64,000 nt of DNA from Antedon mediterranea (lineage: Eukaryota > Echinodermata > Crinoidea > Comatulida > Antedonidae), in the NCBI RefSeq assembly GCF_964355755.1, contig NC_092679.1, forward strand, positions 868,001 to 932,000, written 5' to 3'. This document shows positions 12,894 through 23,600 of this stretch, piece by piece. The notes beneath the pieces were generated by a model that saw nothing but the letters and a program-made list of their open reading frames with translations, was not told the origin of the DNA and ran no database searches. How positions within the stretch are numbered: position 1 is the stretch's first letter; each line of letters opens with the position of its first letter. The position numbers and the translations under genes are program-made.

Positions 12894-13603
12894 GGGTGAT
12901 TGGTCAATTTGATACTGTGTAATTAATTTGACTGAACAATTTTATCATGCCGTACATTAATGCCCGCTGGTGGCGCTTGTACAGAAATAGTATCATTATC
13001 AATATAAAAAAAAACACTCTAGAGGTATCAACAAGAACAAACCAGGGTGGGACAACTTGTTGATGATAGCATTGAAAATTGTGCTCTTCCATTTTATTGT
13101 CTTTTATGTCTATTGATACATTCGTTAGGGGCCCACTTGTTAAATGTTATAAATCAAACAAGGCTATCAACATCAGTAACTGTACATGAAGTATAGTCAT
13201 GTCCCGGAACCACTCTATAGCCACCACGGATAGACTTCTTCATATCAGTGCTTCTATAAATAATGGATGACTTTTGGGAGCTGGAATGCTGGTAGACCAA
13301 ACCCAGTACCATTTCGATCATTTGGGAATTTCTCCCCAATAATACCAGCTTTAAGTATTTAAAATACAAACTTTGTTTTGATACTCTATGAGAGTAAAAT
13401 TGTATTTCAATTTAAATATTCTTGTCTTGAAGCATTTATATCTGAATCAGGGAAATGTAAATGTTGTCTGAATGAAGATGATCTGTCCTCAAGATACAAT
13501 ATATTGTAAATATAGATTAAGAATTTGTAATATATATGTAACTTTAAGTACAGTTTGGCCGAGTGCATGCAGATAAACTTCGCCTGGAGGAAATTAATGG
13601 ACA

Positions 13604-13770
13604 TTGATTTGATCATATCATTATTGATTTGATCAATCAGATCATGCATTGATTTGAACATATCAGATTGTGTATTGATTTAACCAATCAGATCATGCAT
13701 TGATTTGACCATATCAGATCGTGTATTGATTTTACCATATCAGATCGTGTATTGATTTGATATAATCAAT
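13604..13770. repeat. Minisatellite of about 31 bp (TTGATTTGACCATATCAGAT)
   Basis: Five or six degenerate units alternating between ATTGATTTGACCATATCAGAT-type and GATCAATCAGATCATGCAT-type versions. Simple tandem array. Confidence 0.8.
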
Positions 13771-13854
13771 TGTATAAATTATGTCTAGATGGGGATTTGG
13801 AATATCTCAATGTAGAGTACTGTATATCAGTTTTAGACATAAATATTTTAGGGT

Positions 13855-13972
13855 TAAAGCCAATTTACACAGACGAGCCGTAACGGTAATGAAAATGTTT
13901 TACATTCTACGTAGGACAACCTACGCGTTTTTCCGCCTACCGTTACCACTCGTCTGTGTAAATTGGCCTTTA
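13855..13972. mobile_element. MITE family 3 (CAATTTACACAGACGAG ends)
   Basis: Near-perfect terminal inverted repeats: AAGCCAATTTACACAGACGA at the left and its complement at the right, followed inward by GTAACGGTA and TACCGTTAC. Total about 118 bp. Related copies lie at 30829-30964 and 50168-50331. Confidence 0.85.
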
Positions 13973-14159
13973 GTGTCTTCCAGTATAAGTTAAGGTATGT
14001 TAAGCAACTCTTTCATGTATCGTTTCATGTATGTAATGTGCTACTAAGGTATTCATAGTTTAGTGAGTAAAGTACAATATATAGAAAGTCCTTCTATTAT
14101 TTGTACTTTATTAAATGTACTGTATTATACAATTTATTGTAAACAGGTCATAGTTATTT

Positions 14160-14311
14160 AAAAAAATAAATGTTAACTTTTTGGTTAAACCAGTTGACAA
14201 GTACTTGCTTGCTACGTTTCAGCTACTTTCAGTAGCCTTGGTCACGCAAATGACGTAGTAAGTAAGTACTTGTTAACTGGTTTAACCAAAAAGTTAACAT
14301 TTATTTTTTTT
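14160..14311. mobile_element. Foldback MITE with about 55-bp arms
   Basis: The left arm starts AAAAATAAATGTTAACTTTT and the right arm is its reverse complement over about 55 bp with few mismatches. A short central spacer contains CTACTTTCAGTAG. Confidence 0.85.
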
Positions 14312-14475
14312 AATATCATTTGAAACCAGATAAAATTTTTTGAGAAGGTCATACAGTAGTTACTAATTCTAAAATGATTGGCACTTGTTTACAATGAGTT
14401 GATTTAATTTATGCAGATTAAACTAAAATTAATTTTGATATAAATATTAATAATAAATACTCTATGCTAAGGTTA

Positions 14476-14603
14476 ATATATATTGATATATATTGATATA
14501 TATGATTGATATATATTGATATATATGATTGATATATATTGATATATATTGATATATATTTTATATATTGATATATATGATTGATATATATTGATATATA
14601 TTG
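14476..14603. repeat. TTGATATATA simple repeat
   Basis: Tandem TTGATATATA/TGATTGATATATA units over about 130 bp. Low complexity, in the 3' flank of the C1orf198-like gene. Confidence 0.9.
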
Positions 14604-14921
14604 CTTGAAAAAATAAATTACTTAAACCTTGTAAACTAAAGTATAAATAAAAATTAAAAATATCAGCATATTTTAAACACAAAAATAGTGACAGACAAAC
14701 ATTTGAGTAAACATGATTTGAATGTTAACATATCATTCTATCTGAATTTTGTAATAAAAATTAAGATTGTGAAGAAGATTGTAAATTGTTAGATATTACT
14801 AATTGTAACAATGTGCACAGAATTATCCTGATGGTTTTGTATTGTTTTCTCCAGACATACAAATTTGCCGATTACTGTTCTTTTAGCCCGTTTAATTTCC
14901 CCACAGATAACAACTGCCGTT

Positions 14922-17340
14922 CTACCAGTCTAGTAAAAAGTTATAAGCATCTCCACTTGCCTCTGCAGGTACATTGGCTGGATTATCCTGAGAATGATGA
15001 ATAAATAAACATTTTTATTTTACTTAATATTGGATCGAGAAAGGAAACAGGTTAATATTCAGGAACAGAAGAAGGTATTCAACAAGCTTAACTACTATCA
15101 GTAAGAATATTTTAAAAGTAAATCAAACAATTGATTATGAATAGTAAAAGAATTCACCTCAAAATCTGTAAATTTGAGAGGTTTATCATCTTGTGGCGAA
15201 GAGTCAAATGTAAACTCTGCCATATCAAGTTCTGCCGCAGGTTCTGCCACTGGAAGGTTTTGCGGAGCAGGACCTCTTGCTGCTGGTGTGTTCATCTCAG
15301 ACGTAACACCATTGGTACGTGCGTTACCCTGAAATGTTGGATTCTCATTCCATGAGGTAGGTTGCTGGGTAACAACCCTCATTTTTGGTTCCTCATTCCA
15401 TGTTTGGTTACCATGATAGGGGGAAGCTTTTTTAGGCAGTAGTGAGTCTGTGACAGAGGGAAAATCTATCGATAACGGTGATGGAGGAGAGTCTTTTTTC
15501 TGTGGTTGAACTTTAATCTTTGAGGATTCACGCTTTGGCGATGTTGATCCTTTCCTGCCTTTTTTCGAAGATTTTGGCGATTTCTTTTCTCGTTTTGGGC
15601 TCCTTTGTTTTCTATCTGAAGGTGTAGATGATGAAGATTGTAAATCTAATTTTAAATGTTCTTGGACGCTTCGGGCACGGTATGCACTTGGAGCAACATT
15701 TCTTGATTCATCGATGAGGTTTTCTCGTGAACATGAGCTAGTGTTTGTCCAGTCATTGGCAGATGATGCTGATGTGGTAGTTACAGTTAAGTCTTTGCTA
15801 AAGTCTGTTAATATTGAGTCTTCTAATCCGCCATCGATTGTTGTCTCCTCCTTCCAGCCAGAATCCAGCAATTCATTCTCCCGTGGCAATGTTGTTTCCA
15901 TGTTTTCTTTATTTGGAAGAGGAATTTTTTGCTGGCACTGTAAAGAAAAAAACAGAATAGAAACATTATTATTAACATTTAACATTTGTTACAACGATAA
16001 GGATATGTTTCTTAGTCTATACAAATCTTTAGTCCGCCCTATCTTAGAATTTAACTGTTGTGTCTGGGCACCTCATCAAATTGGACTGATTAAGAAAATC
16101 GAGTCGGTTCAACAAAGAGCTACCAAGTCATTTTCAGAATTAAAACATTTGGCTTATCCATATAGATTGAAGTTTTTGGGTTTACCTACACTGGAGTACA
16201 GACGATTAAGAGCGGATATGATCCAAATCTTCAGAATTATAAATGGTTTGACGTTATAGAATGCAGGAAGTTTTTTACATTTGTTGATTGTCATGGAACT
16301 AGAGGTCTCTATACAAGTTATATAAAAACAAGTTTAGGCTTAATTCCAGGAAGTTTTCCTTCAGTTGTAGACTCGTGGAATAATAGCTTACCATCTAATG
16401 TGGTAAAAGCTCCAAATTTAAATCTATTCAAGTCACTCCTCAATGATAATTGGAAGTCCCTTGACTGCAAGTTTACTTTTTCACATTAATATAAAAACTT
16501 TGGAACATTGTGTGTACATCCGGAGCCCTAAACATCTATATTTTGGTTATAAGAAGACAGGAAGGGTCATATAAGCTATATTTAGCTTTCTAACCGACCC
16601 ATAACATCAAGCAAGTATCAAGCAAGTATTATAATACAACTGTTTGCATTGCATTTATTAAATGCATAGGCCTAGGCCTATAAAGTTTTTGGCTACAACC
16701 TACTGGTGTTTCCCACGTGAAAGGGGCAGAAAATTCATCTCTCCACGTTAACATCTGGAAGAAAATATAAAAATAAATTGTTTAGTTTTACATAATTCAA
16801 TATTTTAGGTATTATCCTGACTGTGTAATAAATATTAGGCCTAGGGCCTAGAGGCCTAATTAATTATCATTTGGGTTTGGCTAGCTATAGGCCTAATCAA
16901 AACAAACACTTACTGTTCCTTTACTCTGAGACCCATCATGATCAGTGTGATGTACCATTTTCTGTCCTGTTTTCACCTGCCATTTTAATACATCATCCGG
17001 TCTATCATCTGAACCACCACCACCCAATTGAATTTGGTATTTTAGGGCTAGCTTTGGATCTATAAACCAGTCGTTCAGGCGTTCGTCCTTTTCGTCCTGG
17101 TTCAACCTTTCCCATCTGTCATACCCGTATTCTTCGATCTTTTCTCGCTTTTCTGTTACTATATTTTGGGCAAGAGAACTGATCGAGGAAAAGTAATCAT
17201 CACAGATCTTTTCTATTTGCATTTTCCAACGATTTAGTTCCTATATCAACCAAAAATTGAAAAAAAAAGAAATAATTAGAATTCAGATCATGTCAACACA
17301 CACAAAGTGGAAGATGACTCACTAGATCCTCCTCCTTCAT
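14922..17340 (-). CDS. C1orf198: C1orf198/DUF4706-like protein, 5 exons, 413 aa
   Basis: Homologue of the uncharacterised vertebrate protein C1orf198; molecular role unknown. Exons in coding order: 17323-17340, 16914-17240, 16704-16754, 15158-15937, 14922-14987. All junctions are phase 0 with GT-AG borders and sum to 1242 bp. The start codon is preceded directly by an in-frame TAA; the first exon codes only MKEEDL. Family signatures are YFSSISSLAQNIV and the following basic/acidic helix with RWERLNQDEKDERL (residues 20-60), LTWRDEFSAPFTWETP in exon 3, and the last residues DAYNFLLDW, which mirror the conserved FDFLDNW-type tail. Between them exon 4 codes 260 mostly disordered residues, with a Lys/Ser/Pro-rich block (SPKREKKSPKSSKKGRK, near residue 215). 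It is longer than the roughly 327-aa human protein because of this middle. A LINE fragment sits in intron 3. It is divergent from WDR43. Confidence 0.88.
15975..16620 (+). mobile_element. 5'-truncated non-LTR retrotransposon (LINE) 3' end, decayed
   Basis: Reading in the plus direction the first part codes the end of a reverse transcriptase: SLYKSLVRPILEFNCCVWAP, then IESVQQRATKSF and LGLPTLEYRRLRADMIQ (to 16259). After a frame change, 16262-16489 codes FPSVVDSWNNSLPSNVVKAP and FKSLLNDNWKSL to a stop, the usual C-terminal segment of jockey/CR1-type elements. A short 3' UTR with repeated ATCAAGCAAGTAT follows to about 16620. It is antisense to and inside an intron of the C1orf198-like gene, starting about 40 bp from that gene's 15937 splice acceptor. 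Non-functional remnant. Confidence 0.88.
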
Positions 17341-17685
17341 TTACCACCAAACATAGAGGGCGTTAATCAAAGAACTAAGTTATTCTCAGAGAAAGAACGT
17401 TTGTTTTGTAAATTTAGCCTAATTAAATTTGAATTGAAGGTTGGAAGAGTGGTCAATACTTTCCTCCAGCAGAGCAGCCATAAATAGATAATCACAATGA
17501 TTTTGTTTTACATTTATTTGTGTATGGCCAAAGATTATATAGCGCCGCGTAGCGGCGCTATACAATCTTTGGTATGGCTACTCTCCCACTGAAAAATGTT
17601 TTTGAACACACTGTTCATTGAAATATTCAGCGATTTAAAAATAACTCATGAGCATGCGCATTAAGCTACACGTGGGGAACGGAAC
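17341..17685. promoter_or_regulatory. Bidirectional promoter of C1orf198-like and WDR43
   Basis: Only 345 bp separate the two divergent start codons, so both genes are probably served from this stretch. It has no TATA box at a sensible place and contains a 45-bp GC-centred palindrome (17528-17572). An in-frame TAA at 17662-17664 lies just upstream of the WDR43 ATG. Confidence 0.6.
17528..17572. repeat. 45-bp palindrome in bidirectional promoter
   Basis: Arms of 21 bp (CCAAAGATTATATAGCGCCGC and its complement, one mismatch) with a 3-bp centre. The core GCGCCGCGTAGCGGCGC would form a very stable hairpin. It may be a solo foldback element that landed between the two genes. Confidence 0.85.
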
Positions 17686-20600
17686 ATGGCGGCGACGAAA
17701 AGTTGCGTGCTGTCACCAAATGGTAGCTATTTAGCTGTTTCTAGCCCAGATGGTAGGCTTACAATTTGGGATACAATCACTGGTAGCCCAAAACAAATAT
17801 ATACCCCAAGTTCACATTTGTCGGCAACGTGTACATGTATTTCTTGGAGTTCTATAAAGCCCGAAATTGAGGTACGTATTCAGTTTAGCCTGAAAGCCAC
17901 ACCACCACCACGCAGAAGCGGAGATTGTTCATGACATGATGCGGGCGCTTCGCTTTATAAATATGGTTTGTTGGCGTAAACGTTGGCGGTCGGCCTAGAA
18001 ATGTTACTGAGCATGGCCACGTGTTTTCAAATGCTTTAATTAAGGTTTGTGTCAGTTATATTTATCAAAACATTAAAAGTTCATGAAATATTAATCTTTA
18101 TCTATTTTTTCAGGGTGGTCCAAAAAGGAAAAGGAGAAAGTCAATAAAATTAAAAAACAATGAAAAGGAAAATGAAATTATTGCCATGGGAACATCAAAT
18201 GGCAGTATTTTGTTGTACAGTGTAACAAAAGGAGATTTATTAAGTAAACTGGTAAGTTGTTTAAAATAAGTAAGAATGTTTTAATCAATAAAAATATATT
18301 TGTGAGTATTTTTTGTATGTAACTACTAATACTATACTGTATTTCATATACTGTGTTGTTTTCAGGATTGTGGTCATGATGATACAGTAAATGACTTGTG
18401 TTGGCACCCAAAGGAGGACACCTTGTTTAGCTGTTCAGATGACCAGTACATTGTCCAGTGGAATGTAAGGGATGGAAAAGTTAAATGGTAGGTTTAGGTC
18501 AAAGGTTGAATGCTAGGTTTAGATAAATATATTTATCAGTTATCAACAGGTGCATATGAGGATGAAATATGGTTACTGTTTGTTTTCCTCACAATATTTT
18601 ATTATTCATCTTTTATTTCATGAAACAATAATGTCTTCTTTTCAGTAAGTGGAAAGCTGATAAGAACTCTGTAACTTCAATATGTATTAGTCCTTGTGGT
18701 AACATCATCATCTCAGCTGGAAGAACTATCCAAGTGTGGGATGTACAATCAAAAGTTGTATTGAAGGTGAGCTTTGTAGCACAAGTAAGCTAGTAAAGTC
18801 ATATGTGGTACACCATGGGGTTCCAAATAAAGAATGCCTTGATTGTTATTATACTACAACCAAGACAATCTTAACAACAGGATGATCTCCAGAGATCAAA
18901 GGGTTTATCTGTGGCTGCGACACAATCAGTTCCACAACCCTAAACAGACACGGCGTGCCATGGGGAATATGTACATAGTAATTAGTACAGTACTGTTGGT
19001 ATTTGTTACAGCCAGAAATAAGATCAAAGGACTGTTATGAGTTGCTATCATGCCAAGGCGAGCTCTGTCCTAGTGCAACTGCCTTCTGAAGTTGAGACAT
19101 TCATTTCTATTTGGCAACCACATGGTATACTGCAACCATACATATCTTATAAACAATATTGATCAAACATGCTGTTTACTATTTTCCTCGGCCTTTTCCA
19201 ACTACAGAACAGATTTAGTATTGCCTTCCCGCTTAAATCATTATAAAAAAAAGAATGATCAAATTTCTCTCTTTTTCCAGAAATTTACAGGTCATGCATC
19301 ATCGGTTAATAGTCTGCAAATGGTATCCTATAGCAACAGAAGTATCGACGAAGATGATATGTCTGTTCTGGAGTCAGTTGACGGATGTTACTTTATTTCA
19401 ACGGCGGTTGGGGATAGAATTGTAAATGTATGGTACGTACATTGTTGACAACATTTGGTTTGGAATAGTAACCTAAGTTAATAGGGAGTTTTCGCAATCT
19501 TCTGATAACGAAAACGGATATGTCATGCACACATATTCGTTTTTTGTAAGCCAGTAAAAATCTGTTTCGCATGGCAACGAAATATTGAGGGCGCTGTCCA
19601 AAATATGACTGCGGTAAATTTGAGCGAAGCGCAGGTACGTGTTGCTTGGCTGCCTAGGCCTAGCGTAACATCAAAGCGAGTGAGGACTTTAAAAATTGCT
19701 ATTTATCAAAATTGACCTGGCATTTTAGTAAATTACTTTCAATAAATCTATAATTATATTATAATCATGAGTCATTCCTGATTCAAATGCAAAATGTGCA
19801 AAATAGATTAAAAACTATACTCGTTTTGTAGTTACGAATATGACTGGTGATATTCTTCAACACGAATACGCTTTACGAATATGAAATGGGGATCAGCTCA
19901 AAAGTTTCACAAATGTGTGACGTTTTCGTTATTGTATTCGTAAGGTTGCGAAAACTCCCTAATTAAAGCAATCTACAAAAGCCTTGCCAACAATCAATTG
20001 TATTGTTTTAATTTGTTTATATTCTACTAGAAAATTGTAACAATACTAGCTCAGGGCTGCAAATTAACTTTTTTACTTGGTAGCACTATCAAATTTGTAT
20101 GATGGCTCATAATAATTTTTGGTAGCACCACCAATTTTTTTAGTAGCACCTTTTCATCGACAACAACCCCCTTCCCTCAAACCCCATCCGCGCAGATCCG
20201 TTTTTAGTTTAGTTGGGGGGGGGGGGGAGGTATAAAAATAAAAGGGGGGATTTTTAAGTAATTATAGGTTGTTTCAATCGATTTCTGAGCACATAAATTG
20301 GGTTATGCACATTTTAGGCACTGGTCCTGATGCGCCACTTATATTTACGCAAGATTTATTCTTTTTACGGTACGGAAAGAAATTACTGCTTTGTATATAC
20401 GCGTAAACTTTCGTAGCCTACGCGTAAATAGACCGTAGGTCATTGTTCTCTACTGCAATTTACAAAGTATTGTTCGTTGCCTACGATGTATTGTTTATGA
20501 TAATATCTACGCGTCGATACACCAATGTCATCGCCTTTAGGAGCATGAACAATGGAAACAAACATGTATTTGTTGGCTAATTAAAATCCTAGTAGAAGAC

Positions 20601-23600
20601 GTTAATTTTTGTAGCCGCCCTACACATCGGTTTTCCTAATTTGGCAGGACATCCGCCGACGAGACGACATCGGGCCCGAGGCCCTCAACTCACGCAGAGA
20701 GAGTTTCGGCGGCCTACATGATTCAATCCGGCCATTCAATCCTACCTTGGTTCCCGCCTTGGTTTAGCGAATTATAAAAACAACAACACCTTGGCTAGGA
20801 CGCAAACAAAATATATGCAAAATAAATATATATTCCATGTTAAGATTTAACATAGGCCTTTGTAAATTATTATTACGATAAAAGGCCCGACCAGAATTTG
20901 GAGGGGAAAAACGTGCGAATCGTAGGAACAGTTTATAGAGCTGTATTACGTTTCATGTGACGCAAAATTCAGGTACTCTGTTTTGTAGCCACGTGGTAAA
21001 ACAGAGTATCGCGTTTCATGACATGTGACCAAAAAACTAGGTCTGTATTAATTACGATCTTCTGTCGGCAGTCTTTTTGAGCGACCGATTGAACGTTCTG
21101 ATACTATATTTAGAATGAATTGTTTACGATCTTTTTGTTTGCATGTTTTTGGATCGACTGGACGTTCGCTATATTATTTTTATTAGTTGGCATAGTTCAT
21201 TGTGTTGGATCGTGTCTCGTATACGTTTACATTGTAGGAAATTTATATTCACCGTTGTTGAGAGTAAAAAAACACACACGAATGAAACATTTACGAATAA
21301 AAAAATATTATATTATATATTTCTTAGTAATGTACAAATTGGTCCTCCTCCGCCAGTCAAAATTAACACATTAAATAATAATTTTCACACCTTGTTACTT
21401 ACTATAGAACATCGTGAGGTTGTTTATCGTAGCCTGTTTTATCTACGAAGCTACTTCGTAGGAAAAGCTGCGGTATTTTCTTTGATATATAATTTTCGCT
21501 AATCAGAATCTGGAATAAAGTATTAAATCTACTGATAAACAATACTGCTGTTTAATCTATATAATGAATAGATATTATTATATATATCATTAATTTCGTT
21601 ATTTAGTAATCATGATATAACCATTATACTGCCTAAAAAATGCTGATGGCTGCGCGGCGACAATCCTTAGTATCTGCCGCGCCCGCCCTGGCTAACTTCT
21701 ATGTACGGCGGTACAATTGTTTTTAGGTGATTTTTCCACGAGGTTTGTGTCGTCCGCGCGTCACACTGTGCTGTGTATTTGGTGTCCTTTTGTGTGATTG
21801 GGTAAGGCAGCATACAATAAATGGACGAACTTCCAATCACAACGAGTGTAAAATGTTTAGGGGCTTTGTACGCTTGAATGAACCTGACTCCTTTGCGGCG
21901 GCGGTGACTAGTGGAAACTCCTGAGCCTTCCGTAGAGTAGAGAGAGATTAAATTACAACACAGTTAAATAGGGAAAACACACCTGACTTCAATTTGAAAC
22001 AACTCGCACAAGCAGACGATCTTGTCGCGCTATGCGCGACCTATTCTGTTGCTTTAGTCGCAAACAGAAAAATTAGGTCGCAAATGCGACCAAATACCCC
22101 TTAATTTGCAGCCCTGTAGCTATGAATTTTGTGTTATGTAATCGTATTTGGCCCATGATGACAAACCGTGCACCACTCTGATTCAGTTCTGATGGATAAA
22201 ACCACAACCACAAATTGTCTGAGGTCATAAGTAAATGTAAATAAATTGTGTAAGATAGTAAACATCCATGTAAGAGTACTAAAGCTTGATTCCCACTAAA
22301 GCGCAATGTAAGGGAATAGTATAGACCAATCAAATCCAAAGGATTATTCAAAATGTCACTTGTGATTGGTCAATTGGCTTGTGTTACGGCTTATGTTGCA
22401 TTCTAGTGGGAACCAGGCTTTAGTTGTCTATTTTAACATCCTTTTTCTTGTTAGGCAAATACAGGCAGCTTCTCAGAACAAGTCATCAATAGTTCAGTTC
22501 ACATTGCCTGATGAGCCAACTCAATTAAGCATTTCACAAAAATCGGAGACAGAGCCTGTAAGTAAATTGCTTCATAAATTACTCTTTTAAAACATTAGCC
22601 CATGATGACAAACCGTGCACCACTCTGAATCAGTCTTGACTGATAAAACCACTACCACAAATTGTCTGAGGTTACACAGAAAAATATTAGCAAGATTTAA
22701 CAACGAAATGCAACAAATATGGCACTGGCAACCATTTTATTTTGATCATTTTCTTGTTTTTCAGAATATCTTTTTATCAGTTTTAACCAAATCAGGTCAG
22801 GTGTACATATTTGACCCAATTTTAAACGGGTAAGTCATAATCGTAAACTTCCATTATGATATACAATACATAAAGTCACACACATAACATAACGTTATTG
22901 TAATTTGTGTGTTTATAACGTATATGTTTATATTTCTTTATTCAGAAGAAGCAAAAAGCCATTGACACACAGGAGTACCATACAGGTGGTTACAGAAGGA
23001 AAGCAGAGTGAAATGCCAAAACCTATTCCAATCATGTGTACCATGTTTTACAATGACCCAGAGCAGCGAATGATGCTTATTCACGGTTCATTTATCAAAC
23101 CAGTATTTGAAAATGTTGTAAGTGTGAATAATAAATTATATATTCATGTTTAACTGTTTGTATGTCGTGAGGTAATCAAATCCTTTTGAACATTTAAAGG
23201 TGAACATCTTATCTTGCAATTCATCAAAGTTCAATAGATCTATATCAGAATTAGTTGGTGTTTTAAGCACATACTAAGATGAAAGCATTGATGTTACATT
23301 ATGAATGATCTCTCTCGAAATGTTTTCCTTCATTCTGACATTACGCTTTCCATAATTTGTTTCCATATTTTTCGGTTTTGGGCAGTATGGTTTGTTATTA
23401 TGCTAAAGTCTAAATTTTTTCCTTTTTAATCTGTTTTTATTTGGTTTATCCAGTTATCTTTCGGTCTTTTTACTTTCTTTTATAAATAATACTTATTTAT
23501 AATTTTGTTGTTAGATTTTTAGCAGCGGAGATGTGTGCTTAATAAGAGATGATCCTTCCATATCTCAGATTAGTCAAGATAAAGTAGCAGATAAAGTAAG

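Larger units (their letters stand above)
12894..14921. other. Intergenic region between convergent genes
   Basis: Lies between the end of the 10037 gene and the end of the C1orf198-like gene. It holds tandem repeats (13604-13770 and 14476-14603) and two inverted-repeat elements (13855-13972 and 14160-14311). No additional exon was recognised. Confidence 0.5.

Noticed and set aside
15714-16259. Plus-strand frame of 181 codons as a single gene
   Set aside because: Its first part is antisense to the C1orf198-like exon; only the last part is meaningful and belongs to the LINE remnant.
21143-21502. Frame of 119 codons inside the hAT-like element as transposase
   Set aside because: No similarity to hAT transposase features, and neighbouring frames of equal length exist; treated as chance.
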